14,042 nucleotides of DNA from Spirosoma sp. (GCA_028288385.1 JAQBNX010000173.1:1-14042); one strand, 5' to 3'; shown: positions 1 through 7,631, counted from the stretch's first letter. Translations and numbers: made by a program. Notes: generated by a model from the letters alone, not told the origin.

Positions 1-438
1 GAAGTAAACTTTAGCTTGTATGTAATCAGGGAAACTAGCGTATAAGAAGCCAATAGTTTGAAGACTCTGTGCCAACCCTCTCTGGTCGTGGGCCAGTTCA
101 CCTAAGTCCTGCGCGTGCAATAACTGACCCAACGAATTGGCTAAATCTCCTTTTTCAGCGAGGTTAAAACCGAGTTGGGTCAGGCATCGTCCTTCACCCT
201 TAGCGTATCGAACTCGACGAGCCAACGTTGCGCCCTGCCGAGCATACCAAATGGCTGAATCGGGGCGCGAGTAACGATAGGATGCACTTACGTCAGCCAT
301 AAGCAAAATCCGGGTGGTATCAGTCGTAGCCTGTGCCAACGCTTGTTTCAGATGAATGGTATGTGGGTTTTGTGCCAGTAACAGCAATGGCAGACTGCTA
401 GAAATGAGCATTAAATAAGAAAGAACCAGGTTCTTCAT
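1..438 (-). CDS. TPR-repeat sensor protein, N-terminal part (probable histidine kinase), runs off left edge
   Basis: Reading the minus strand from ATG at 438 gives 146 codons open to position 1, so the 3' part of the gene lies outside the window. Residues 1-22 form a signal peptide or first membrane anchor (MKN, then a Leu/Ser-rich core, then LLLLA before Gln23). From about residue 40 there are three helix-turn-helix units of TPR type, with motifs such as YSRPDSAIWYARQG, KGEGRCLTQLGFNLAEKGD and QSLQTIGFLYA. In Bacteroidota this layout (export signal, periplasmic TPRs) usually precedes a membrane helix and a histidine kinase or LuxR-type output domain; the output domain is inferred, not seen. 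The start is chosen because the signal peptide begins there. It lies 13 nt after the stop of a broken histidine kinase fragment on the same strand, which supports a tandem kinase arrangement. No Shine-Dalgarno sequence is evident. Confidence 0.8.
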   Translation of the reverse strand, partial: MKNLVLSYLMLISSSLPLLLLAQNPHTIHLKQALAQATTDTTRILLMADVSASYRYSRPDSAIWYARQGATLARRVRYAKGEGRCLTQLGFNLAEKGDLANSLGQLLHAQDLGELAHDQRGLAQSLQTIGFLYASFPDYIQAKVYF

Positions 439-451
439 GAGTTGGTCGCCT

Positions 452-627
452 TTAGCAGCTACGGGGCAATTTTATAACAAATTCTGTCACTTCACCCTCT
501 ACGCTTTCCATCGTCAGCATACCACCATGTCTTTCAGTAACAATAGTATAATTCAGAGTTAAGCCTGGTCCCGTACCCTGACCGGTCCGGTAGGCTTAGT
601 AGTGAAGAAAGTTTGGATTCGTCTATT
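452..627 (-). pseudogene. Histidine kinase C-terminal relic (HATPase_c G-box and tail), frameshifted
   Basis: The minus strand encodes the end of a sensor histidine kinase in two frames. One frame reads IQTFFTTKPTG (about 618-585), matching the FFTTK-PTG segment before the G2 box of the HATPase domain. The next frame reads GQGTGPGLTLNY, then IVTERHGGMLTMES and TEFVIKLPRSC, ending in TAA at 454-452, which is the normal end of such kinases. The join contains ACCGGACCGG; removing one ACCGG copy restores continuous KPTGQGTGPGL, so a 5-bp tandem duplication is the likely lesion. Upstream of about 627 the similarity fades and in-frame stops appear, so the rest of the kinase is gone. In intact relatives GTGLGLSLSYDIV is typical; here the second Leu-like position is Pro, consistent with relaxed selection. 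It is probably the remnant of a paralogue of the kinase starting at 438. Confidence 0.75.
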
Positions 628-806
628 GTGAACTGGAGCGTGGATTTATGCCGATGAAAACTACTAAATAAATAGACAAAGGCAAGGCAATCAGCACTTT
701 CCCACAGGCGTTGATTTACTAACCGTTGTTTATCGTCATTTTTTATACCTGAATTCGTTATGTTTACCCGAAGCTGCCTGCTTTTGACCGCTGACCAACC
801 ATTGCT
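628..806. other. Intergenic stretch without a recognisable gene
   Basis: This AT-richer stretch lies between the kinase relic and the FtsX-type permease. I see no convincing coding frame, RNA gene or strong hairpin. A minus-strand open frame of about 100 codons crosses it and the relic, but it reads the relic in the wrong frame and looks like nothing known. It may contain the promoter of the permease, although no clear TAnnTTTG element was found. Confidence 0.5.
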
Positions 807-2051
807 TTGAACGTCCCTGTTTTTCTGGCCCGCAAGGTGCGCCACGCGCCCCAGGGTTCTTTTTCGGCCACCGTTACGCGCGTTGGCGTCGTAAGCATTG
901 CTCTTGGACTGACCATTCTGATTGTGGCATTTGGTGTTTTGTCAGGCTACAAGGATACCATTCAGCAAAAAATTTTCCTCTTTGGCGCCCATATCCAGGT
1001 GAGCAAATTCACCAATGATTATTCCTATGAAGGGAAACCTATTCCGCTCAATACAAGGCTGTACCGAGAACGCGACCGGATTCCGGGTGTTCGGCATGTG
1101 CAGGCCGTAGCGTTGAAAGCTGGGATCCTGAAAACCAAAGACGAACTGACGGGTGTAGTGCTCAAAGGCGTTGGCCGCGACTATGACTGGAACCTCTTGC
1201 GCGAATCGCTCGTGGCCGGCACCGTGCCCACAGTAGGCGTTGACTCAGGCAACGGGCAATCCAGCCGGGGGTCCACTGAATTGCTCATTAGCCAGTTTAT
1301 GGCCAATCAACTGCAGGCAAAAGTCGGCGATGGCATACCCATGTATTTCCTGGGTGGCAATACGCCCCGCGTCCGTAAAATGACCGTAGTGGGCATCTAC
1401 GATACGGGACTGGAAGAGGTAGATAAAACAATTGCCCTGGGCGACATCCGCCTTGTCCAGCGGCTGAACAACTGGGGGCCAGATTCGGTGGGGAACTTCG
1501 AGATTTTCGTAAATGACTTCGACCACCTGGAAACAGCGGTTGCCACTGTTTTTGACCTGATCACACCCGACCTTCGTGTAACGCGCGTTACCGATCAGTA
1601 CCGCCCGCTGTTCGACTGGATGGTGCTCCTGGACCGGAACATGGTCATTCTCCTGTTTCTCATTACGTTCGTGGCCTCGTTCAACATGGTATCGGTACTA
1701 CTGGTGCTCATGATGGAGCGGACACCTATGATTGGCCTGCTCAAAGCCCTGGGTAGCCCCGATCCGCTCATCCGGCGCTTGTTTCTCTACGTTGGCCTGA
1801 ACATGGTGGGCTGGGGGCTGCTCATTGGCAACGTACTAGGGATCTCGCTCTGCTGGCTTCAGTGGCAGTTTCACCTCATTCCGCTCGACCCAAAAAACTA
1901 CTTCGTTACGTATGTTCCCATCTCGTGGGACTGGCCAACCATTCTGGCCCTTAATGGTGCTACGGTAATCCTGATTGCGTTGGTGTTATGGCTACCAACG
2001 CTCATCATCAACCGCATTCAGCCCGTAAAAGCACTGGCGTTCAAGAAGTGA
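807..2051 (+). CDS. FtsX/LolC-LolE family ABC transporter permease
   Basis: A 414-residue inner-membrane permease of the FtsX/MacB superfamily, LolC/LolE type; such proteins pair with a LolD-like ATPase to extract lipoproteins or move lipids. Four membrane segments are visible at about 24-46, 278-302, 325-349 and 377-399, with a large extracytoplasmic domain (about 50-270) between the first two, the standard topology. The cytoplasmic loop after the second segment carries MMERTPMIGLLKALG, and the tail ends in NRIQPVKALAF; both are family hallmarks. The start is TTG at 807: the frame has a stop at 792-794, only an ATT precedes, and the next ATG is far inside, while NVPVFLARK matches how family members begin. 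No ATPase gene is adjacent, so the partner must be encoded elsewhere, as is common in Bacteroidota. Its exact cargo cannot be told from sequence. Confidence 0.87.
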   Translation: MNVPVFLARKVRHAPQGSFSATVTRVGVVSIALGLTILIVAFGVLSGYKDTIQQKIFLFGAHIQVSKFTNDYSYEGKPIPLNTRLYRERDRIPGVRHVQAVALKAGILKTKDELTGVVLKGVGRDYDWNLLRESLVAGTVPTVGVDSGNGQSSRGSTELLISQFMANQLQAKVGDGIPMYFLGGNTPRVRKMTVVGIYDTGLEEVDKTIALGDIRLVQRLNNWGPDSVGNFEIFVNDFDHLETAVATVFDLITPDLRVTRVTDQYRPLFDWMVLLDRNMVILLFLITFVASFNMVSVLLVLMMERTPMIGLLKALGSPDPLIRRLFLYVGLNMVGWGLLIGNVLGISLCWLQWQFHLIPLDPKNYFVTYVPISWDWPTILALNGATVILIALVLWLPTLIINRIQPVKALAFKK

Positions 2052-2130
2052 GAACACACAACTGGTAGTGAATAACCAATGGCTTTTACCTGTCTACCCT
2101 ACCTGTCCGTTTAGATTTTGCTCAAGAGAT

Positions 2131-3015
2131 CTATTCCACTGCTTTCACGGTATATCCTTTCTTTCGCAGTAGGTTCACGACGCCTTTGGCATTGCCCAGG
2201 TGACCGGCACCAAAGGCAAAGAAGGTAGGCTTCTCTTTGGCGGCTTTCTCAATAACCGATATCCAGTTGGCGTTACGTTCGCCAAGCAAACTGTCCTCAA
2301 ACTGGGCTATGTCGCCCCCGCCAAACTGGCTGGTTTTCATCATGGCCATCATCTTAGTGAGGTCATGCGCTTTGTAGGCCGTCAGTAGGTCGTTGAATTC
2401 TTTCTTTGCCTGCTCGGGTTTCCGGGCCATTTCTACCAATCCTTTTAGCTGCTCCTGCACCGGAATTTTGTTGAGAGCCGCTAACTGTGCATCGAGGGTT
2501 TCCAACCCCAGCACTTCTTTTTTGTCTTTGGCTGCCATCTGCGCAAAGGTCAGATCGTAGGAAGCAGGCTGGCAGGGCAGTACGGTCATGTAAAGCAATG
2601 AAAGCAGGGCAACGGGTTTCATAGTACTCATCTGAGCCAGATTCATGTTGAGCTTTTGCTTCAGGTAGTTGTCCAGCACGGTATAGTCATCAGGTTTCAG
2701 CAAGCCTTTCAGGTTCTTGCCGTCGGTCATCGTCATGGCTTTCATCATGCCCTGCATTAGAGCGGGGTCGTCCATGTCCAGTTCCAGGTAAACTTGCTGC
2801 GTACTGTCAATGGCTTTTTTCGTAGCGTCGGTGATGTTCAGGTCGGTGGGGCAAACCAGGTGAAACGTACCGTAGAGGTAAGATGGTTTGGTAATACCAG
2901 GACCGGTTAGTTCATACAAAAGGGCGTTGTCGCGGTTCTGGGCGTTAGCCAGACCAACAATGGAACCGGCTACGAACAAGCCGGATATAATAAGTCTTTG
3001 AATGGGTGTCAGCAT
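2131..3015 (-). CDS. Secreted TraB/GumN-family protein
   Basis: The product is 294 residues from ATG at 3015, with a signal peptide (MLTPIQR, then a hydrophobic core, then GLANA with cleavage before Gln). The mature part has the TraB/GumN (TIKI-like) marks: LLYELTGPG and KPSYLYGTFH near the N-terminus (the GTxH motif), YLELD about 30 residues later, ERNANW, and a C-terminal FGAGHLGNAKGVVNLLRKKG. In related TIKI proteins the GxxH and Glu residues serve a metal-dependent peptidase-like site; the bacterial substrate is unknown. A longer frame starts at GTG 3033, adding six residues, but a promoter-like -7 element at 3038-3045 would start the transcript at about that codon, so the ATG is preferred. 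It is convergent with the FtsX-type permease and divergent from icmF. Two Met-rich stretches (MMKAMTM and MMAMM) lie in the middle. Confidence 0.88.
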   Translation of the reverse strand: MLTPIQRLIISGLFVAGSIVGLANAQNRDNALLYELTGPGITKPSYLYGTFHLVCPTDLNITDATKKAIDSTQQVYLELDMDDPALMQGMMKAMTMTDGKNLKGLLKPDDYTVLDNYLKQKLNMNLAQMSTMKPVALLSLLYMTVLPCQPASYDLTFAQMAAKDKKEVLGLETLDAQLAALNKIPVQEQLKGLVEMARKPEQAKKEFNDLLTAYKAHDLTKMMAMMKTSQFGGGDIAQFEDSLLGERNANWISVIEKAAKEKPTFFAFGAGHLGNAKGVVNLLRKKGYTVKAVE

Positions 3016-3037
3016 CGATTTGGGTAATTGCACAGAC

Positions 3038-3069
3038 CAAAGCTACTTCTCCCTGCCATCGTTTGACAA
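3038..3069 (-). promoter_or_regulatory. Bacteroidota-type promoter for the TraB/GumN gene
   Basis: On the minus strand a TTG (3069-3067) is followed after 21 nt by TAGCTTTG (3045-3038), fitting the TTG-N17-23-TAnnTTTG promoter form described for Bacteroidota. Transcription would begin near 3034, leaving a leader of about 20 nt before the ATG at 3015. This is a pattern match only. Confidence 0.5.
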
Positions 3070-3134
3070 TAAGTTGGGATGAGGTCTGCTATATGGTGAT
3101 AAACGGCAATGAAAGGTGATTCCGTATTGATTCG

Positions 3135-3142
3135 TAACTTTG
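3135..3142 (+). promoter_or_regulatory. icmF: Possible -7 element upstream of icmF
   Basis: TAACTTTG is an exact TAnnTTTG match, 83 nt before the icmF ATG. No TTG lies at the expected 17-23 nt upstream, so support is partial. The leader that would follow (about 3149-3225) shows no cobalamin-riboswitch motifs that I can recognise. Confidence 0.3.
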
Positions 3143-3225
3143 AACAGAGCGGCTGTATAGGAGCAACAGGTAACGTAGCAGCCTAGCCTTTTTGTTTTCT
3201 AATTCCCAGTTTATACCCTTCATCA

Positions 3226-6200
3226 ATGATTGCTCAACCCGTTAGTCATAACCAGGCCAGCCAACAGCCCGCGGCTAGTCAGAAATGGGTCAACAAAATC
3301 AGGATCGTTACGGCAGCTTCGCTCTTCGACGGACATGATGCGGCCATTAATCTCATGCGCCGGCTCATGCAGTCGTCCGGGGCCGAAGTGATTCACCTGG
3401 GTCACAATCGCTCGGTGGCCGAAATTGTGGACTGCGCCATTCAGGAAGATGTGCAGGGCATTGCCGTGACGAGTTACCAGGGCGGCCATCTGGAGTTTTT
3501 CAAGTACATGTATGACCTGCTGAACGAGCGGGGTGCGGGCCATATCAAAATCTTTGGGGGCGGTGGTGGCACCATCCTACCGGCTGAAATTGAGGAACTG
3601 CACCGCTACGGTATTGCCCGCATCTATAGCCCCGACGATGGCCGGTCTATGGGCCTGCAGGGCATGATTGACGATTTGCTGCAACAGTGCGATTTTGCTC
3701 TGCCATCACTCGATGACCCGACCAACATCCCCCGGCTCATATCCACAGCCGAAAACGATCCGGCAGCGTTCCAGCGGTTATACCACAAAGTGCCTGCTAT
3801 AAGCGCTCCCGTCCTTGGTATAACTGGCACGGGGGGTGCGGGAAAGTCGTCGCTGGTTGATGAACTGGTCTTACGGTTCCTGCGCACGTATCCGGATAAA
3901 ACATTGGCCATCATATCGGTGGACCCATCGAAGCGAAAAACGGGCGGAGCGCTCCTGGGCGACCGCATCCGCATGAACGCCATTCATAATCCAGCCGGGG
4001 CGCCGGTCCGCGTATACATGCGGTCGCTGGCGACACGGCAGTCAAACCTAGCCTTGAGCCGCCACGTGCAGGACGCCATTGATGTGTGCAAAGCCGCTCA
4101 GTTCGAACTTATCATCGTGGAAACGTCGGGCATTGGACAGTCGGACACTGAAATCACTGAGCACTCCGATAAAACGCTCTACGTAATGACGGCCGAATAC
4201 GGGGCTGCTACGCAGTTGGAAAAGATCGACATGCTCGACTTCGCTGATGTCATCGCCATTAACAAATTCGACAAACGTGGCTCGCTGGACGCCCTCCGCG
4301 ATGTTCGCAAACAATACCGGCGCAATCATAACATGTGGGACGTAGCAGATGATCAACTCCCTATTCTGGGAACGATAGCTTCGCAATTTAATGATCCGGG
4401 CATGAACGCCCTGTTCGCCAAATTAATGCCCCTAGTGGGTGGCGAGACTTGGGCAGTGGATAACACTACTGTTGTAGATGCGACGGGCCAGTCGGCCATC
4501 ATCCCGGCCGACCGGGTTCGTTACTTAGCCGAGATCGTGGAAGAAAGCCGGCGCTACGATGGGTTTGTGAGCGAGCAAACGGCCCTGGCCCGGCAATTGT
4601 ACCAGTTGGATGGAACCCTGAAACTTATTGGAGACGGAGCGCTGAAAGGCGAATTACAGAGTTTATACGCCGATTTGGATGGCCGACTCCACCCCGACTG
4701 TCGAACCTTGTTGCAACAATGGCCTTCCATGCAGCAGCGCTATACGGCAGAGTTCTACGAGTTTAAAGTCCGGGACAAAGTCATCCGGCAGCCGCTCTAT
4801 ACCGAAACCCTTTCGCACCTCAAAATCCCGAAAGTAAGTCTGCCGAAGTACCACGACTGGGGCGATGTGCTGCGGTGGCTGCTGACAGAAAACGTACCGG
4901 GCGAATTTCCCTATGCAGCGGGTGTTTTTCCCTTAAAGCGCGAAGGCGAAGACCCCACCCGCATGTTTGCGGGCGAAGGCGGGCCCGAGCGGACCAACCG
5001 CCGGTTCCACTACGTATCAAAAGGCCAGCCCGCCAAACGACTCTCTACCGCATTTGATTCGGTTACACTTTATGGCGAAGACCCGGCCATGCGCCCCGAT
5101 ATCTTCGGCAAAGTCGGTAACTCAGGCGTGAGCATCTGCACACTCGACGATGCTAAAAAGCTTTACTCTGGCTTTGACCTCTGCGACCCGGCCACCTCAG
5201 TGTCCATGACCATCAACGGCCCCGCACCCATACTCCTGGCGTTCTTCCTCAACGCGGCCATCGATCAGCAGTGCGAAAAGTGGCTAAAAACTCAGGGACT
5301 GAACGCTCCGGCTACAGGCGTTACGTACCAGGGCGAACTGCCCGAGGGCAACAACGGGCTGGGGTTAATGCTGCTCGGCACAACGGGCGATAAAGTTTTG
5401 CCCCCGGACGTTTACGAGCAGATCAAGGCCGATACGTTAAGGAAAGTACGTGGAACCGTTCAGGCCGATATTCTGAAGGAAGACCAGGCGCAGAACACCT
5501 GCATATTCTCGACCGAGTTCGCCCTCAGAATGATGGGCGACATACAGCAGTACTTTACCGACAACCGCGTTCAGAACTTTTACTCTGTCTCGATTTCGGG
5601 CTACCACATCGCCGAAGCGGGTGCCAATCCCATCTCGCAACTGGCGTTTACGCTTTCCAATGGCTTTACGTTCGTGGAGTACTACCTCAGCCGGGGTATG
5701 AACGTAGACGAGTTTGCGCCCAACCTGTCGTTCTTTTTTTCCAACGGCATGGACCCAGAATACACCGTACTGGGTCGGGTAGCACGGAGAATCTGGGCAA
5801 AGGCCATGAAACATAAATACCACGCCAACGACCGGAGCCAGAAACTAAAATACCACATCCAGACATCGGGCCGGAGTCTGCACGCGCAGGAGATTGCCTT
5901 CAACGACATTCGCACTACGTTACAGGCCTTGCTGGCTATTTATGACAACTGTAACTCGCTGCATACCAATGCCTATGACGAAGCTATTACGACCCCAACC
6001 GAAGAATCGGTACGGCGGGCAATGGCTATTCAACTGGTTATCAACCGCGAGTTTGGCCTGACAAAAAACGAGAATCCCCTGCAGGGCTCCTTTGTGGTGG
6101 AAGAACTAACAGACTTGGTCGAAGAAGCGGTGTATCAGGAGTTTCTGTCCATTAACGAGCGCGGAGGGGTGCTGGGGGCCATGGAACGAATGTACCAGCG

Positions 6201-6624
6201 CAGCAAAATTCAGGAGGAATCGATGTATTACGAGACGCTGAAACACAATGGCGAACTGCCCATTGTGGGTGTTAATACGTTTTTGGACCCAAACGGCTCT
6301 CCCACCCTTTCGCCCGCCGAGGTAATCCGCTCAACGGATGACGAGAAACGGGCCCAGGTCGAAAACTGCCGCCTGTTTCAGGAGCGAAATAAAGACGCGG
6401 CCGAAGTGGCACTGGCTAACCTGCAGGCGGCAGCGCTGGCGGGCGAGTCCACGCGGGGCGAGTCCACACCGGGCGCATCTATCGCACCGACGGACCGGCC
6501 GGGCGAATCCACGCTGGGCAAAAACATTTTCGAGAGTTTGATGGAAGCGGCCAAAGTATGTTCGCTGGGGCAACTGAGCCATGCGCTCTATGCCGTGGGT
6601 GGTCAGTACCGGCGAAACATGTAG
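3226..6624 (+). CDS. icmF: Fused isobutyryl-CoA mutase (IcmF) with built-in G-protein chaperone
   Basis: This 1132-residue adenosylcobalamin enzyme interconverts isobutyryl-CoA and n-butyryl-CoA; characterised IcmFs also act on isovaleryl/pivalyl-CoA. Domains in order are: a B12-binding domain (about 20-150) with DGHDAA, where His37 is the expected cobalt ligand, and FGGGGG; a MeaB-like GTPase domain (about 190-420) with P-loop GTGGAGKSS (201-209), ETSGIGQSDTE and base-specificity motif NKFD (346-349); then the TIM-barrel mutase domain (about 540-1060). Phe594 (in NRRFHYVS) and Gln756 (in AQNTCIF) occupy the positions that are Tyr and Arg in methylmalonyl-CoA mutase, which points to IcmF. Before the conserved final segment (KNIFESLMEA to GGQYRRNM) lies an unusual five-residue repeat at about 1073-1097, contributing to a length somewhat above the usual 1060-1100. 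The start ATG lacks a Shine-Dalgarno sequence. No separate mutase subunit or chaperone gene is nearby, as expected for a self-contained fusion. Confidence 0.97.
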   Translation: MIAQPVSHNQASQQPAASQKWVNKIRIVTAASLFDGHDAAINLMRRLMQSSGAEVIHLGHNRSVAEIVDCAIQEDVQGIAVTSYQGGHLEFFKYMYDLLNERGAGHIKIFGGGGGTILPAEIEELHRYGIARIYSPDDGRSMGLQGMIDDLLQQCDFALPSLDDPTNIPRLISTAENDPAAFQRLYHKVPAISAPVLGITGTGGAGKSSLVDELVLRFLRTYPDKTLAIISVDPSKRKTGGALLGDRIRMNAIHNPAGAPVRVYMRSLATRQSNLALSRHVQDAIDVCKAAQFELIIVETSGIGQSDTEITEHSDKTLYVMTAEYGAATQLEKIDMLDFADVIAINKFDKRGSLDALRDVRKQYRRNHNMWDVADDQLPILGTIASQFNDPGMNALFAKLMPLVGGETWAVDNTTVVDATGQSAIIPADRVRYLAEIVEESRRYDGFVSEQTALARQLYQLDGTLKLIGDGALKGELQSLYADLDGRLHPDCRTLLQQWPSMQQRYTAEFYEFKVRDKVIRQPLYTETLSHLKIPKVSLPKYHDWGDVLRWLLTENVPGEFPYAAGVFPLKREGEDPTRMFAGEGGPERTNRRFHYVSKGQPAKRLSTAFDSVTLYGEDPAMRPDIFGKVGNSGVSICTLDDAKKLYSGFDLCDPATSVSMTINGPAPILLAFFLNAAIDQQCEKWLKTQGLNAPATGVTYQGELPEGNNGLGLMLLGTTGDKVLPPDVYEQIKADTLRKVRGTVQADILKEDQAQNTCIFSTEFALRMMGDIQQYFTDNRVQNFYSVSISGYHIAEAGANPISQLAFTLSNGFTFVEYYLSRGMNVDEFAPNLSFFFSNGMDPEYTVLGRVARRIWAKAMKHKYHANDRSQKLKYHIQTSGRSLHAQEIAFNDIRTTLQALLAIYDNCNSLHTNAYDEAITTPTEESVRRAMAIQLVINREFGLTKNENPLQGSFVVEELTDLVEEAVYQEFLSINERGGVLGAMERMYQRSKIQEESMYYETLKHNGELPIVGVNTFLDPNGSPTLSPAEVIRSTDDEKRAQVENCRLFQERNKDAAEVALANLQAAALAGESTRGESTPGASIAPTDRPGESTLGKNIFESLMEAAKVCSLGQLSHALYAVGGQYRRNM
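6442..6516 (+). repeat. icmF: 15-bp tandem repeat coding for five-residue units inside icmF
   Basis: Five in-frame 15-bp units occupy residues 1073-1097 of IcmF. Units 1, 2 and 5 begin GGCGA(G/A)TCCAC and encode G-E-S-T-x; unit 3 encodes GASIA and unit 4 has diverged to PTDRP. The repeat sits in the linker between the last mutase helices and the conserved C-terminal segment, so it probably forms a flexible extension. It looks like slippage-driven expansion. Confidence 0.75.
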
Positions 6625-7482
6625 TTATGACCTTCGCAGCGTCATCACATACTGGCCGTTGACCAGCAAGGTCAGGCGGTCTTTGCCGATACGAAACAAG
6701 GACGATTGCCGAAGCGCTTCCAGAAAATTAGCTTCCAGGAAACTGGATGACGATTGATTCATTGGCTTGAGGTTGACCGATAGCTGGTTACCACTGGCCC
6801 GGATGTCGCCTTTCAGCTTGCTCCAGCCCGTTGAGCCGGTCAGTTTACCTTCTTTCAGGTCGATAGTTAGCACGGGCAGGGCATTATCGCCGAATTGATT
6901 GGGACGCAGGCGCTGGCCTTTAAATGTTTCGAGGGTCCAGTTACCAGGAAGCCGGTCGCTGCTTTTAAGAAAAACACCCCCACCCACATACTGCCGGCCA
7001 TTGGTCTCTATGCGGGCGGTATAGGCATAATCGCGTTTGGTGAGTGGATCGTGGTACGTTACCGGCTCGATCGAGACCATCAACCGATTTCGGTGGCTGG
7101 TCTCTTTATGGCGGTTGATAGAAGCCAATAACGGACCTGACTGCGCATCCAGTACCACACCCATCCCTTTAGGACTGGGTTTCGGCTTCGGAACGGCCAT
7201 CTGCAGGCTGATTCCGTTGGGTGCCTCGAACCGCATCTGTTTAGAGAAATCAATGTCGAGGTGCCAGCCCGCCGGGCTACGATCGGCCGGGTTGCTGCCA
7301 ACAGCCACGAAGTCTATACCTTGCTGACGTTTTTCAGTCAAACTAAGATCTCCGGCAACTTTGCCCGACGAACGGTTGGACGCCGACGGCACGTTCGACA
7401 CAGAACGCCGACAGCCTGTTCCGACAATTACGAGCGTTATTACGACACAGCAAACGCGCGAAAAACCCATCATTCCAGTCAT
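6625..7482 (-). CDS. Lipoprotein with COG3650-like and META (HslJ-like) domains
   Basis: A 285-residue product from ATG at 7482; in-frame ATGs at 7473 and 7470 are alternatives. A good GGAGA sits 7 nt before the first ATG and favours it. The N-terminus has a hydrophobic segment ending VIVGTGC, so Cys24 is the likely lipidation site, although Gly at -3 makes a weak lipobox. Residues 55-172 resemble the COG3650-type domain often linked to META domains (FVAVGSNP, GWHLDIDF, YAYTARIETNGRQYVGGG). Residues 179-283 fit META/HslJ (PGNWTLETFKG, KLTGSTGWSKLKG, FLEALRQSSLFRIGKDRLTLL). The cysteines usual in both domains are absent: GCN is GWS here and the COG3650 GCA is GGG. META-domain proteins are linked to envelope stress and outer-membrane stability; the exact role is unknown. 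The stop touches the icmF stop with no spacer. Confidence 0.8.
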   Translation of the reverse strand: MTGMMGFSRVCCVVITLVIVGTGCRRSVSNVPSASNRSSGKVAGDLSLTEKRQQGIDFVAVGSNPADRSPAGWHLDIDFSKQMRFEAPNGISLQMAVPKPKPSPKGMGVVLDAQSGPLLASINRHKETSHRNRLMVSIEPVTYHDPLTKRDYAYTARIETNGRQYVGGGVFLKSSDRLPGNWTLETFKGQRLRPNQFGDNALPVLTIDLKEGKLTGSTGWSKLKGDIRASGNQLSVNLKPMNQSSSSFLEANFLEALRQSSLFRIGKDRLTLLVNGQYVMTLRRS

Positions 7483-7519
7483 TCAGTCTCTCCTATTTTT
7501 GGTGTTAACTACACAAGTA

Positions 7520-7557
7520 TATAACCTGTTATAAACGATATGGACTATTTATATCGT
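7520..7557. promoter_or_regulatory. Pair of AT-rich dyads between divergent lipoprotein genes
   Basis: Two inverted repeats lie back to back: TATAAC-ct-GTTATA at 7520-7533 and ACGATAT-N9-ATATCGT at 7535-7557. They occupy the divergent region 38 nt from the 7482 start and upstream of the 7678 start, where a shared operator would be expected. The region is very AT-rich, so the first may arise by chance; the second is the more specific. The regulator is unknown. Confidence 0.35.
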
Positions 7558-7623
7558 ATAATGAATACGTGTTTGCAACTTATAGAATAAGACATACAAA
7601 AAAGCAGATTGCAACCGATTGGC

Positions 7624-7631
7624 TATTTTTG
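7624..7631 (+). promoter_or_regulatory. Possible -7 element for the plus-strand lipoprotein gene
   Basis: TATTTTTG fits TAnnTTTG and lies 46 nt before the ATG at 7678. No TTG occurs at the proper upstream spacing. If real, it rules out the TTG start at 7609. Confidence 0.25.

Noticed and set aside
534..845. Minus-strand open frame of 103 codons overlapping the start of the permease gene
   Set aside because: It crosses the kinase relic in a frame that does not match the kinase and overlaps the permease start; no signal of a real protein.
2052..2130. Terminator between the convergent permease and TraB/GumN genes
   Set aside because: Only very short dyads such as TGGT/ACCA are present, with no stable stem and T-tract.
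3143..3225. Cobalamin riboswitch upstream of icmF
   Set aside because: I looked because IcmF uses B12, but saw no B12-box-like sequence and only a weak 5-bp GGCTG/CAGCC stem before a T-rich stretch.
3226..6624. Methylmalonyl-CoA mutase as identity of the large mutase
   Set aside because: The single-chain B12-GTPase-mutase order and Phe594/Gln756 in place of Tyr/Arg indicate IcmF.
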